Shown here: piece by piece, positions 49,025-58,137 of the stretch
Layout of the letters: every line of letters starts with the position of its first letter
Position numbering within the stretch: the first letter of the stretch is position 1
Assembly: GCA_020348065.1 (NCBI GenBank)
Contig: CP070742.1
Coordinates: 1-58,137, forward strand
DNA from: Candidatus Zixiibacteriota bacterium
Lineage (GTDB): Bacteria > Zixibacteria > MSB-5A5 > UBA10806
Direction of reading: 5' to 3'
Length of the DNA: 58,137 bases
The notes under the pieces: model-generated
Told to the model about the DNA's origin: nothing
What the model saw: the letters and a program-made list of their open reading frames with translations, nothing else
Database searches by the model: none
Program-made: the position numbers and the translations under genes

Positions 49025-51331
49025 TCAAATTCGAAACATGTATTGAAGTTTCATGAAATATTGCCTGGAGCTCATTCTCCAGTCGGTATACCTTTCCGGC
49101 GTTAACGGATTTATTTCAAATTTGTCGTAATCGTACGTCGATCCGGCATAGAATACCGAAAACGAACTCAGCCTGTATGTCAAAAGCGGATCGAACTCCC
49201 ATTTTTGGTTGAAATCGTTGTACTGGATCACAAATCTCAATGAGAGTTCACGGTTGGCCTGGTACTGAATTCTGGTTCTGGTAATATATCCGCTATAAAG
49301 TTCTTCGCCAGTATTAGCGTCGGTGCTTCTGGAGTAACTCAGATTCGGTTCTATAATAAGCCTGTCAGTCGGTTTCAAATTCACGTCGGCGTATATCTCA
49401 GTTTCGATGCCTTTGGTATTCAGCCATCGGGCAATATTTCTTTCCTGACCGAAATATATACCATACCCTATTTTATCATTCAGACGGCTTCCGATATTAA
49501 GTTCATATCCCCAGAGATTTTGGTAATCCACACCGTTCCAGAATTCGGAGCCGGATCCAACCTCGGCGTAAAAGTAGGTTTGGGCCAATCTCAAATGGCT
49601 ATCGACGCTGAAATTATAACTATTCCATTTTTTCTCATTGTCGAAATTCCATCTCCTTTCGGTATAAATTTGGGGTGTTACCATTTCAAACATGCCCTCA
49701 TCAATCCGAAAATTGTAATTTGAATATACGGAAAAATTCCTGTAGTCATTCCAGGGATCATAGCCGGTCTCGGTTCTGTACGCGGGGGCGACCTGGTTGT
49801 AATCCAAGGTAAAATTCCAGTTACGGGCGCGCCGTCTGAACTGAGCGATAAACGCGTCGCCGGAATAAGACTCGCCGTTAAACGCGGCGGTATATCTGTC
49901 TTTATCAAACAATATATCCTCAAGCCCGGAGGTGATCGTTGTATCCTCCGGCTCTTTAGTGTAGCTGGTTATATATTGACCCACAATGCTGTAATTCTGC
50001 GACAATCTGATATCGCCATCGATACCGGCTATAAAACCGGATCCGCCGTCACCGGAAAAGTTGTCTTCGAATCTTCTGTCGGTAAGGATGAATCCAAGGT
50101 GATGATCGTTACCAAATGCGCTGGAGACTCTAATGACGTTTACGTAGCTTTTCCCCGAATTCACTATGATGCTTCTATCGTCCAGAGGAATTATATAGGG
50201 CGTATTTTCATCGAGGGCGGATAAAAACCCTATGTTCATACGATTCGTCCTGCCCGTCAGCTTTACCGCGAATTGAGGATCGTTTACAGTCCTTGTATAA
50301 AACGAATTGAATATGGTCCTGAAAATATCGCTTCCTTCCTGGAAAAACGGTCTCCTTTCAGGATAAAACAGGGCGACGGTGGTGTTAACATCGATCTGCG
50401 CGGCATCCGACTCGATCTGGCTGAAATCGGGATTGTAGGTTCCTTCCAATGTCATGCTGGACGACAACGAGTATTTTCCTCCGATCGATAGTTCTTTTTT
50501 AAATCTTCCATCATCCAAGGGCGATTCCGGATTGTTAAAATCCGACATCCGGCTGGTTTGATGGCCCACAAAGGTGGGCAGAAGTTCAAGACCCTTTCCG
50601 GGACGGACATTTTTAATACCGTTAACAGTACCCCACTGGCACGGCCAGCATTGCTCGTCGCGATTGTAGGCCGCCCAGGAGTATTGCGTATAGCTTTCCC
50701 GGGGCCGGTTCCTCCCGAAATCCATTTTCCAGGTTTGAGCATCTGAATTCGGGAAACGCAGGCTTTCAAACGGGATTGCCATTTCAACCTGGTATCCAAA
50801 ATCGGTGATTCGGGCCGCTGATTCCCAGATAAGGTCGAATCCCATATCCTCTCCGTGTACCCGTGACCACAGGTAATCTTTTTGAACGCCGTACGGATTC
50901 ACTAAAAATTCATATGCCCAGGCAGCGTCGCCGTAGGTATCCAGAAGCAGGGATACCGCGTCATCACTATAGAATTGATCCCGCTGGCACATGGTAGCTC
51001 TTATGGTGGCTGGATCATCGTGACATTTAAAAGCCACATACAGATATTTTTCATCATAAGTAATGAGGGCCTCGGTTTCCACTTCCGGTTCGGTCATATC
51101 GCCCGGGGATCGTTCCACGAAGTTATCGGCGCGGCTGGCGTCGGCCCATCCCGGATCATCCAGTTCACCGTCGATCTGTATCCTGTCAATCGCTTTATTA
51201 ACTTCAAGAGTGGGATTATAAACGGGTTGAAAGGTACCTTTTGCAAATCCGCCTATCGTTAAGATGAGGATAATAACAGGTATTGTCAAAGAGACATACC
51301 TTCTGTAACCATTATCACCACTTCTCTCCAT
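49025..51331 (-). CDS. DUF5916 outer-membrane protein with CBM9-like domain
   Basis: 768 aa. ATG 51331 is chosen because GGAGG lies six bases upstream and it leads into a signal anchor (LTIPVIILILTIGGFAKG). The CBM9-like domain follows (~40-200: IQIDGELDDPGWADASRADNF, TYDEKYLYVAFKCHD, DQFYSDDAVSLLLDT). The remaining ~550 residues are aromatic-rich alternating strands ending in F-R-I, as in an outer-membrane beta-barrel; this region is DUF5916. Such proteins occur near TonB receptors in FCB genomes; function is unknown. The two TonB receptors are its upstream neighbours. Confidence 0.9.
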   Translation of the reverse strand: MERSGDNGYRRYVSLTIPVIILILTIGGFAKGTFQPVYNPTLEVNKAIDRIQIDGELDDPGWADASRADNFVERSPGDMTEPEVETEALITYDEKYLYVAFKCHDDPATIRATMCQRDQFYSDDAVSLLLDTYGDAAWAYEFLVNPYGVQKDYLWSRVHGEDMGFDLIWESAARITDFGYQVEMAIPFESLRFPNSDAQTWKMDFGRNRPRESYTQYSWAAYNRDEQCWPCQWGTVNGIKNVRPGKGLELLPTFVGHQTSRMSDFNNPESPLDDGRFKKELSIGGKYSLSSSMTLEGTYNPDFSQIESDAAQIDVNTTVALFYPERRPFFQEGSDIFRTIFNSFYTRTVNDPQFAVKLTGRTNRMNIGFLSALDENTPYIIPLDDRSIIVNSGKSYVNVIRVSSAFGNDHHLGFILTDRRFEDNFSGDGGSGFIAGIDGDIRLSQNYSIVGQYITSYTKEPEDTTITSGLEDILFDKDRYTAAFNGESYSGDAFIAQFRRRARNWNFTLDYNQVAPAYRTETGYDPWNDYRNFSVYSNYNFRIDEGMFEMVTPQIYTERRWNFDNEKKWNSYNFSVDSHLRLAQTYFYAEVGSGSEFWNGVDYQNLWGYELNIGSRLNDKIGYGIYFGQERNIARWLNTKGIETEIYADVNLKPTDRLIIEPNLSYSRSTDANTGEELYSGYITRTRIQYQANRELSLRFVIQYNDFNQKWEFDPLLTYRLSSFSVFYAGSTYDYDKFEINPLTPERYTDWRMSSRQYFMKLQYMFRI

Positions 51332-51529
51332 CTCATTCCTCCGGAAAAAATTATTGGTTAGAAAGAGATTATGCTTAATTAAGTAATCGGCTAGTTTCAA
51401 TGGCGACCAACCTTTTCGGAGCGCCGGGCGCTCCCTGTTTATTAGTCTATACGAAAATATCGAACGGAGGTTTTAAAAATGTGACGGGCTATTATGAATT
51501 TTTATGTAACCTGCTGAATAAAAACAACT

Positions 51530-54403
51530 TTAAAATGAATGTGTTATCCGTAAAATAGCCAGCCGTCCCAGTTCGGGGGCTCCTACGAATTCGATATGCC
51601 TGTTATCGAGAATATTCTGAACCGTGAGCGTTAAACGGGTATTTTTGGAAATTGATATCAGAAAATTCTGATCCAATATTATGAAAGAATTTACCCGGGT
51701 TCCCAGAAAAGGTCCGTACATATCGAAAGCATCGACATATTTTACCTGCGTAAACGAACCGAAACCGATTCTTTCGTTATTATATTGTAAAAAAACTGCA
51801 GCTTTATTCCGGGGTGTATTAAGCAGGATATCATGTATAAGGTTTTCCGATTTCTTGAATATATTTTTCGATAGATAGGAATAATTCCCTCCCAGACTCC
51901 AATTTTGGTTCAGGTCGAAACTGATCGAGAAATCGAGTCCATAAAGGGAAACGTTTCCGAAATTCCTGAAGGTAACCAGGACGTCCTCCGGATCATAGGC
52001 CTCAACCGGCGTAACAGTTCCAAAAGGAATCCGGGCTGCCCCATAAGAAAAAATATTAGTTAGTTCATCCACCGGGGAACCATTCCCATTACCGCCATAT
52101 TGCGGCTGATCGAGCAACTCCAATATAGCGGAATGTTCGATATTGGCTGAATCGGCAAGAGCCGACCCGAATTCGCCCGCGAGGTAATCCTCTAAAGTCG
52201 CCTGATCGAGAAAGACGTTGGGGGTCTCTATCACCAGGGGGCTGATAAAATTGTTTCTATTGGTATAATATAAATCAAGGGCTATTTTGAATCGATCCGA
52301 AAATTTACCTTTATATCCAAATTCAAGAGTATTCGTATAGGATGGTTCCAGGGGATTTATATCGGTTATCTGATCAACGCCGGTGGGCTCAAAAGAGCTT
52401 GTATTAGGATTAAAGGTCATCAAGGCATTGTTGACTCCGGAAACTGTATCCGGCGCGACCGCCTGGATCGAGTTTATCAGAGAATCAATAGTCCCCGGCG
52501 GCAGTTCCAGTTGAGTGAGTAAATCGGCGAAGCCGGCGATTATTAAGTCCCGGCCGGTATTCCACATAACATTGGTGAAAACCGGGTCGTTGAAATCAAT
52601 AAAATCACTCTCGCCGATTCCCCGCGGATCGAGAGGGGCAAATGATGACCGGAATCGGGGACCATTGGAATTGACACTCCAGTGAAAACCGTTTTCCGGG
52701 ACGCCCTGAACTCGAACGTCGATACCAGGATTGAATCCTACGAAAGGCTCCAGGGCGTTTCCTATTCCAAAAGGATCTTCGGCCTGAAGAATATCCAGGC
52801 AAAAATTGGTATTATAGGGAGTCGAATAGGCGCGGTTATAGGTCAACCTGAAATTATTATCATTGTCGGGCTGATATGTCACGGCGGATCGGGGCGAGAA
52901 AATAAGGCCGTCCAGACGGTTATGCAGATCGAGCCGTGCGGCCTCGATAAATTTGAGTTTTCGGGAAAGCTTAAATTCGGTCTGGAGATAAATTCCGTAT
53001 TCGTTGACATTGTCCTTATCCTCATTTCGGCCGTTTAAGGTATACTCGGTATTGGGACGGGTAAAAAAGGAATCGAACCCATAAATAAAGTTTATTCTAT
53101 CAGCGGCTCTGAAATTGTGCTGGACCTGTCCCGACCAGAATCTGGATTTATCGACAATTAACTGCCCGGTACGTAACAGATATGAATCTCCGGCGTCGCT
53201 GGCATTCAGATAAACCTGGGCAAAAAGATTTTTCCAGTTCAGCCGGAACTGTCCGAAATAATAGGTCCAATCGACCGCTTGAGCGGAGCCGAGGCTGGTT
53301 ATCTCGATACCGCTGGACCTGTTGACTCCGCCGTTCGCCGCCACCGATAGATCGCTTTTGACCAGATAATCAATTCTCGCCTCGCCGGAGATTTTTTCAA
53401 TTTCGAAATCCCTGGTATTTTTCCGGATTTCGCTCTCGTATTCCGGACCGTAAGGAGTCGGCCTGAAAAGCCTGATCGAGTCGGGTTCGTAATGGGTATC
53501 AAATGATTTCCAATCGTCTCCTCTATAATACTGCCCGGAAATCTTATATCCCACGCGGTTATTGAAATTATCCGAATGGAGAAACGATCCCAGGAACAGA
53601 TTTCTCTCGCCTCCGCCGATACTAAAAGATGTTCTTTTGTATTTTAAAGAAGATTTGGTAATTATATGCATAATTCCCGATGCGGAATTGGGCCCGTAAA
53701 GGGCGGAACCGGGACCCGATACCAGTTCGATACGCTCGATATCTTCGTTAACCGTCGATATAAAATTATAGGCGTTATATCGCAACGAGGGTATCCGGGC
53801 GATACGGTTGTCTACCAGGAACAGCATGGCGCCCGAGAAAACATTGTTGAATCCTCTCATAACCGCGTTCGACTGATTCAATCCCGTTGAAGCGATATCG
53901 ACCGCGGGCATCCCTTTAATGTGTGCGGCAGGTGTAAGTGTCGTGCGGGCCTCTATCTCATCCGATTGGATAATATTCACAGACGCCGGCGCTTCCAGGA
54001 TCTTCTCGGGCCGTCTGGAAACCGTAACTGATACGGGTTCCATTATGACGGGTAAGTGGATTAACTCTACGTCGATGGTAACCGACCCGCCGGTTGAAAT
54101 CTCAATCCCTGTCGTATCGAAAGATTCAAAACCGACCAGCGAAACCGTCATCGAATACAATCCGGCAGGTATCCCGGTAATCTCATAAAAACCGGCGCGA
54201 TCGGTAGCAGCACCTCCTCCAAGCAGGGATAAATCTTTGGAGGAGATAAATACCCCGGCGCCCCAGAGCGGTTCGCCGTCGGTTTTATTGACAACTTTTC
54301 CCTTCATTACACCCCCGAAGGCGGCTGTATAAAGCGGTATAACAAGAATAATCAATGCCAGGGAAATTAAAACTTTATTGAAAAATTTATTCAATTTTTT
54401 CAA
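51530..54403 (-). CDS. TonB-dependent receptor with carboxypeptidase-like domain
   Basis: 957-aa outer-membrane receptor for energised uptake. It has a signal peptide, a carboxypeptidase regulatory-like beta-sandwich (GVMKGKVVNKTDGEPLWGAGVFI ... MTVSLVGFESFD), a plug domain (PASVNIIQSDEIEA ... GSALYGPNSASGIMHIITKSS) and a long beta-barrel ending in an aromatic residue (LRITHSF). No TonB box specific to a known substrate is recognised. The 197-base region upstream of the downstream DUF5916 gene has only a 7-bp hairpin (51418..51434) without a T-run. Confidence 0.95.
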   Translation of the reverse strand: MKKLNKFFNKVLISLALIILVIPLYTAAFGGVMKGKVVNKTDGEPLWGAGVFISSKDLSLLGGGAATDRAGFYEITGIPAGLYSMTVSLVGFESFDTTGIEISTGGSVTIDVELIHLPVIMEPVSVTVSRRPEKILEAPASVNIIQSDEIEARTTLTPAAHIKGMPAVDIASTGLNQSNAVMRGFNNVFSGAMLFLVDNRIARIPSLRYNAYNFISTVNEDIERIELVSGPGSALYGPNSASGIMHIITKSSLKYKRTSFSIGGGERNLFLGSFLHSDNFNNRVGYKISGQYYRGDDWKSFDTHYEPDSIRLFRPTPYGPEYESEIRKNTRDFEIEKISGEARIDYLVKSDLSVAANGGVNRSSGIEITSLGSAQAVDWTYYFGQFRLNWKNLFAQVYLNASDAGDSYLLRTGQLIVDKSRFWSGQVQHNFRAADRINFIYGFDSFFTRPNTEYTLNGRNEDKDNVNEYGIYLQTEFKLSRKLKFIEAARLDLHNRLDGLIFSPRSAVTYQPDNDNNFRLTYNRAYSTPYNTNFCLDILQAEDPFGIGNALEPFVGFNPGIDVRVQGVPENGFHWSVNSNGPRFRSSFAPLDPRGIGESDFIDFNDPVFTNVMWNTGRDLIIAGFADLLTQLELPPGTIDSLINSIQAVAPDTVSGVNNALMTFNPNTSSFEPTGVDQITDINPLEPSYTNTLEFGYKGKFSDRFKIALDLYYTNRNNFISPLVIETPNVFLDQATLEDYLAGEFGSALADSANIEHSAILELLDQPQYGGNGNGSPVDELTNIFSYGAARIPFGTVTPVEAYDPEDVLVTFRNFGNVSLYGLDFSISFDLNQNWSLGGNYSYLSKNIFKKSENLIHDILLNTPRNKAAVFLQYNNERIGFGSFTQVKYVDAFDMYGPFLGTRVNSFIILDQNFLISISKNTRLTLTVQNILDNRHIEFVGAPELGRLAILRITHSF

Positions 54404-54433
54404 TTAATTAAGCTTAAAGTATTACCGTTCCGG

Positions 54434-54904
54434 CTACAATTGATATCTTACGGCGGTCAACACGACTGTAAGCCCCTCGTACGAGGTGGTCAAGACCAAC
54501 GTATCACCGCTAAGCGTCCAGGTCCCGCTCATAATCTCCGGCGGATTCATGGGTCCGGCGTCATTTTCAGTTCTGGTGATGGTTGCGGTATTACCGTCAA
54601 CGGTGAATGTTCCCCATTCGGTCCAGACCACGGCGCTGTCGGCATCCAATTCCTCATACAGGAAGGACCTGTCGCTGCCCACCGTGAAGCGGGCCGCCAC
54701 GGTACCGGGCTCCCATCCAAGCAATAATCCCAGGCCGAAGGGAACACCGTTAAGCGTGGCGGACTCATAGAGCCACATTCCCACCAGCTCGGCCGGGACA
54801 TTGTTTTCCGGCGCGGCCGGGTTATCGTCGTCCTTGCCGCAGCCGGCGGTGAGTAATAACATACAGATAAATACCAAAAGCAAAATTGCTTTAACCTTAT
54901 TCAT
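54434..54904 (-). CDS. Small lipoprotein with lipocalin-like domain
   Basis: 156 aa. ATG 54904 is chosen because AAGGAG lies five bases upstream and it leads straight into MNKVKAILLLVFICML with lipobox LLTAGC. The rest is one beta-barrel-like domain (PAELVGMWLYESATLNG; GSDRSFLYEELDADSAVVWTEWGTFTVDGNTATITR; GTWTLSGDTLVLTT), resembling lipocalin-like/DUF4923-type domains. It lies 30 bases from the TonB receptor gene and may be its surface partner. Ligand unknown. Confidence 0.87.
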   Translation of the reverse strand: MNKVKAILLLVFICMLLLTAGCGKDDDNPAAPENNVPAELVGMWLYESATLNGVPFGLGLLLGWEPGTVAARFTVGSDRSFLYEELDADSAVVWTEWGTFTVDGNTATITRTENDAGPMNPPEIMSGTWTLSGDTLVLTTSYEGLTVVLTAVRYQL

Positions 54905-55103
54905 ATTATCTCCTTGGTTTTCGCTCTTTGAATTGCGGCTTGCATTCGACCCCTCGCAAATCACCTGGATCTTAAAAAGAATTTAGGAAAAACAGGCCAT
55001 GATATAAATTGAAATTTACTCCGGATATTTGGAAAGGTCAAGTCCGAGCTCTAAATTTATGAAAATATATATTAATGCCTGTAGAAAAGACGGCGCTCCC
55101 CGC

Positions 55104-57419
55104 CTAAAACTCGTACTCTATCCCGAATACCGGCAGAAGGCTCCACTGGTAGATGACGTCTTGATCCTGTTCGATCTCATTCCAGTAGTACTGCGAGATA
55201 TTCTTTCTGCCGTAGGCGTTCCAGACGGATACATAGGCGATCAGGTTGGAGCCTTTGAAAAACCATCTTTTGTCGGCCCGGAGATTGAGAGAATGGTAGT
55301 CAGGAAGGCGGGACTCGTTGACTCTGCTGCCGTCGAGCACCGTTCTATTAATCAATCGCGAGGCAGCCAGGTCAATAGGCGTAAAAGGCGGTCCCCCGGC
55401 GTAAATCCAGCGCGTAGAGAACTCCCAGCTTCGGTTGGGCTTGTATCCTCCCTCCACGCTGAACAACAGCCTGTTGTCGTAAACACGATCCCTCCAGATG
55501 CCATCGAGACCCTTATAACGTGATTTGTAATATGACCCGCCGATAAGTCCGTAGAAACCCTCCACCAGCTTTTTCTGGACGTAGGCTTCTATTCCATAGG
55601 CCACGGCGATACCGTCGCTGGTCAGGTTTTCGTAATTGCCGAAAAAGCCGCGATATACCAGTTCGTCCACCACGAAGAACTGCGGCTGCGAGGGATCGAC
55701 GGGGAACTCGCGGTAATACTTGTAATATGTTTCCACCGATAGCTTGGTGTTTTCGGTCAGCAGATGATTCAGAGAAAGGACGAGATGATACGATTCCGGG
55801 TCGTTGAGGTTTTTGTTTCTCTCCCGTTGGGCCAATAGTGATAGAGGCAGGTTCTGATTGTAAATTCCCGTCGCTGCGGTTATCGAGGTCCTGGGCGAGA
55901 AGGAATATGACGCCGACAGCCGGGGCGAGAAATGAGTTTTCCGGTTGTAGTCGAAATAATCGGCCCTGGCGCCGAGGGATAAGGATAACTTCTCAAATGG
56001 ACGGAACCGGTAATTCAGAAACCCGCCGAACTTCGGCGTTTGAGCGTCCTGGAAGAAATTCAACGGCGGCAGGGTGTCGCCCACCGGATTAGTATATTCC
56101 ACCACGGAAATTTCATAATCGCTTAAGAAAAGTTTTGTGTCTAAGCCAAAATCGATACTGCTGGTATTGTTCAGGCGGTAGTAGTTCACGTTTCTAATCT
56201 GGGCGATCTGCTCGTTCGAGATCTGCTCAGCCAGCAGAACGTCTGTGCTGGTCTCGTAAAGATCGCTTTCGAACCTGGTGCCCAGAAAAGAGATTGAGGT
56301 ATTGGAATACCCATTCTTATTCCAGAAATACTGCCAGTTGAGACCGCCCGTGTATTCATAACCCTTATAAAAGCCGTAAATATTGTTGCCCTGGTCTTCG
56401 GAGTCTTCTTTATTGAATTCGATAAAATCGACTCCCACTATGCCGAGGGCGGAGACCTTATTTTTCGGTGAAAGATCAACGGTTATTTTGCCCTGGTAAT
56501 CGCTGTAACGCGGCGCCACCCCGGTGCCGATGGCCTCGACCAGCAGATCGAGGTAACTCCGGCGCGCCGAAAAGAGGTAAGACCCTTTATTGTCCGGCAT
56601 AGGCCCTTCCAGCCCGACACCCAGACCGGCGAAATTCATGTCTATCTGACCGTCGAACTCTTCCCTGTTGCCTTCCCGGAATTTCAGATCCATTATTGAT
56701 GACAGCCGGTCTCCATAAACAACCGAAAAACCGCCGGCGGAAAAATCGACATCCTCTATAAAATCGACGTTAATAAGGCCGATGGGGCCGCCGGACGATC
56801 CCTGCAGGGGATAGTGGTTGATATTGGGAATCTCGATATTGTCGACGTAGAAGCCGTTCTCAGTGGGGGTTCCTCCCCTGACAATGAGGCTGTTGAGCTG
56901 ATCGTTGACCTTGGCGATGCTAGGTAAAGATGCCATAATCCTGCTGACATCACCCGCGGACCCGGGGGCTCGCCTTATCTCCTCCGACGAGAAATTGGTG
57001 GTGCTGACATTCTGATCCTGAACCTCTGGGAAATAGCCGGATATAACCGTAACATCCTTTTCTTTTATGGGGGATATATTTAGTTCCGCGGTAACGTTGG
57101 TAATTCTGCCGGGACGGACTATGATATCGGTTTTGCCAAGCGGACTGTAGCCGATACAACTGAAATTGAGCGTATATGATCCCACCGGGAGATCTTTAAT
57201 CCTGAAATCCCCTTCCGTATTCGTGGCGGCGCCGATTTTTGACCCTTCGACCAGTACCGAGACACCGATAAGGGGGGTTTTGGTATCGCTATCGAGGACT
57301 ATTCCCTTAATAACGCCTGTTTTAACCTCTTTTTGTGGATTTTCCTGGGCGAGAGAATAATTCACCGCCGAAAGAATTGTCAGAATAAAAATCGTATATT
57401 TCATCGATAATTTTCGCAT
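55104..57419 (-). CDS. TonB-dependent receptor (short-barrel type)
   Basis: 771 aa. It has a signal peptide (ending NYSLAQ), a CarboxypepD_reg-like domain (GVIKGIVLDSDTKTPLIGVSVLVEGSKIGAAT), a plug (SLIVRGGTPTENGFYVDNIEIPNINHYP, GGFSVVYGDRLSSIMDLKFREG) and a barrel ending in EYEF. The plug sequence 'RGG.P.EN.F.VDN' is typical of a TonB subfamily in the FCB group with unknown ligands. Start ATG 57419 lies behind AGGAGAGG. It precedes the small lipoprotein gene after a ~200-base gap (54905..55103) in which no feature is recognised. Confidence 0.95.
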   Translation of the reverse strand: MRKLSMKYTIFILTILSAVNYSLAQENPQKEVKTGVIKGIVLDSDTKTPLIGVSVLVEGSKIGAATNTEGDFRIKDLPVGSYTLNFSCIGYSPLGKTDIIVRPGRITNVTAELNISPIKEKDVTVISGYFPEVQDQNVSTTNFSSEEIRRAPGSAGDVSRIMASLPSIAKVNDQLNSLIVRGGTPTENGFYVDNIEIPNINHYPLQGSSGGPIGLINVDFIEDVDFSAGGFSVVYGDRLSSIMDLKFREGNREEFDGQIDMNFAGLGVGLEGPMPDNKGSYLFSARRSYLDLLVEAIGTGVAPRYSDYQGKITVDLSPKNKVSALGIVGVDFIEFNKEDSEDQGNNIYGFYKGYEYTGGLNWQYFWNKNGYSNTSISFLGTRFESDLYETSTDVLLAEQISNEQIAQIRNVNYYRLNNTSSIDFGLDTKLFLSDYEISVVEYTNPVGDTLPPLNFFQDAQTPKFGGFLNYRFRPFEKLSLSLGARADYFDYNRKTHFSPRLSASYSFSPRTSITAATGIYNQNLPLSLLAQRERNKNLNDPESYHLVLSLNHLLTENTKLSVETYYKYYREFPVDPSQPQFFVVDELVYRGFFGNYENLTSDGIAVAYGIEAYVQKKLVEGFYGLIGGSYYKSRYKGLDGIWRDRVYDNRLLFSVEGGYKPNRSWEFSTRWIYAGGPPFTPIDLAASRLINRTVLDGSRVNESRLPDYHSLNLRADKRWFFKGSNLIAYVSVWNAYGRKNISQYYWNEIEQDQDVIYQWSLLPVFGIEYEF

Positions 57420-57471
57420 TACTACCTCTCCTGTTCAAAAGTCCAAAGCCTGCTTTATAAACATCAAGCCG

Positions 57472-57477
57472 ATTATA
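57472..57477 (-). promoter_or_regulatory. Candidate -10 box for the second TonB receptor gene
   Basis: TATAAT on the minus strand about 50 bases upstream of ATG 57419. The -35 match is weak. Confidence 0.35.
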
Positions 57478-57522
57478 CGGGGGAAAACCCGAAAAGATTA
57501 TATTTTTTTGCGCTAATCAGTT

Positions 57523-57554
57523 AAAAAAGGGGGGCGGCGAATGAACTCACCCCC
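57523..57554 (-). terminator. Candidate intrinsic terminator after the dockerin gene
   Basis: Minus strand: GGGGGTG paired with CGCCCCC (one G-U) over a loop of about 15 bases, followed by TTTTTT. It lies 35 bases after the stop of the dockerin-like gene. Confidence 0.6.
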
Positions 57555-57589
57555 GGGCTATTTTGACGGATCTTATATTCGGCGTTATT

Positions 57590-58137
57590 TTACTTCGTAG
57601 CTTCTCTTAAAGCACCTGCCGGGCGTTTTGAAGAAATAAACTCCTGATTCCTGGCGTTCCGCCCGGTGACAGCGGGGACCGGAGGGCAGTCCGCGCAGGC
57701 GACCGGATCACGGCCGCCTTTAAAGAAATTTACACCATATGTAATATCGAGCCCATTAAATATACAACTGCCATTAACGTCGCCGGCCACAAACCAAGTT
57801 CCGTGCGGGGGACAATAGCATTCAAACGTCGGCGGCTGGCCGCCCTTAAAATAATTAACACCGAATGTAATATCCAATCCATTGTATCCACCGGAGTTGT
57901 TAATATCGCCGACAATATAATTACAGGCAACTTTCATTACTATATTTAATATTGTTGAATCGCCGGGCGTTACAGGAATATCACTTAAGATAGTATCATG
58001 AAAGTTATTGTGAGAGAACAGCAGATCGTATTCTCCTGAAATCAAATAACCGACAACATAATAGCCACCTGTGTCAGAAATATCATGTATTGGAGTGCTA
58101 AATACGTCCACATATACACTTTCTATAGGCTCAAAAT
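57590..58137 (-). CDS. Dockerin-like secreted protein, 5' part beyond the window
   Basis: Partial gene. The frame stays open to the window edge; the GTG at 58111 is an internal codon. The visible N-terminal part (SVYVDVFSTP ... GYYVVGYLISGEYDLLFSH ... VTPGDSTILNIVM) is a carboxypeptidase-regulatory-like beta-sandwich. Two dockerin type I-like repeats follow (GDINNSGGYNGLDITFGVNYFKGG and GDVNGSCIFNGLDITYGVNFFKGG), each with a calcium-loop pattern D-x-N-x-S/N. Each is followed by CYCPP or CADCPP. The protein ends about 30 residues after the second repeat. This double repeat is the dockerin form seen in Zixibacteria-like proteomes. It probably anchors or assembles the protein on a cohesin-like partner. 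Confidence 0.85.
   Translation of the reverse strand, partial: FEPIESVYVDVFSTPIHDISDTGGYYVVGYLISGEYDLLFSHNNFHDTILSDIPVTPGDSTILNIVMKVACNYIVGDINNSGGYNGLDITFGVNYFKGGQPPTFECYCPPHGTWFVAGDVNGSCIFNGLDITYGVNFFKGGRDPVACADCPPVPAVTGRNARNQEFISSKRPAGALREATK

Noticed and set aside
51418-51434. 7-bp GC-rich hairpin downstream of the first TonB receptor gene
   Set aside because: No T-run on either side; transcription end not supported.

Overview
This window looks like part of a chromosome from a Gram-negative bacterium of the FCB group (Fibrobacteres-Chlorobi-Bacteroidetes and relatives). The best guess is a Zixibacteria-like candidate phylum. The evidence is secreted proteins with 'YPNPFN'-type C-terminal sorting/FlgD-like domains (7..2571 and 29929..35571), a PorV-like outer-membrane protein, TonB receptors with carboxypeptidase-like N-terminal domains, DUF5916 and DUF1573 proteins, and a C-terminal dockerin-like repeat of the 'NGLDIT(F/Y)GVN(Y/F)FKGG' type. 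The phylum assignment is an inference. Base composition is mid-range, with an AT-rich patch inside the first gene. No phage, insertion sequence, CRISPR array, rRNA or tRNA was recognised.

Layout. 1-2.7 kb: a secreted beta-helix protein with its own sigma70-like promoter. 2.7-5.1 kb (+): a cysteine synthase-family enzyme, a DUF1573 protein and a cohesin-like secreted protein. 5.1-10.5 kb (-): a type IV pilus block with two pilins, prepilin peptidase, a PilS/NtrB-type sensor kinase and an HDOD protein. It is headed by a textbook sigma54 promoter and has an intrinsic terminator between the two pilins. 10.7-16 kb (-): a DUF2723 membrane glycosyltransferase-like protein, a polytopic membrane protein, an Fn3 lipoprotein and a PEGA protein. 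16.2-17.2 kb: a sugar transferase with its own sigma54-type promoter. 17.4-28 kb (-): a tightly overlapping eight-gene operon in which a partner-switching module (RsbW-RsbU fusion, ParA, STAS protein) and a GAF-GGDEF cyclase precede the polysaccharide export genes (Wza, Wzz, TPR protein, BY-kinase). 28-40 kb (-): a PorV/TPR protein, a 1,880-aa modular secreted protein, an Ig-like lipoprotein, a TPR lipoprotein, a DUF362 protein and a PspC protein, closely spaced and possibly co-transcribed into the polysaccharide operon. 40-46 kb (-): selenocysteine operon selD-selA-selB plus a YtcJ-type amidohydrolase. 46-47.5 kb (+): a RelA-type cysteine-motif/winged-helix protein and an isoprenylcysteine-methyltransferase-like membrane protein. 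47.6-58 kb (-): a purine permease, DUF5916, two TonB receptors, a small lipoprotein, and a dockerin protein cut by the window edge.

Two results stand out. (1) SelD is itself a selenoprotein: its reading frame continues through an in-frame TGA at 46086..46088 to a TTG start with a strong ribosome binding site, and a compact SECIS-like hairpin follows the TGA. (2) Both halves of the partner switch, the 969-aa kinase/phosphatase and its STAS substrate, carry a related C-terminal transposase-type (IS481/HTH_32-like) DNA-binding segment. No transposase catalytic domain is present, and the genes are fused into the regulatory front of a polysaccharide operon. This suggests a partner switch that acts directly on DNA and appears to be undescribed.
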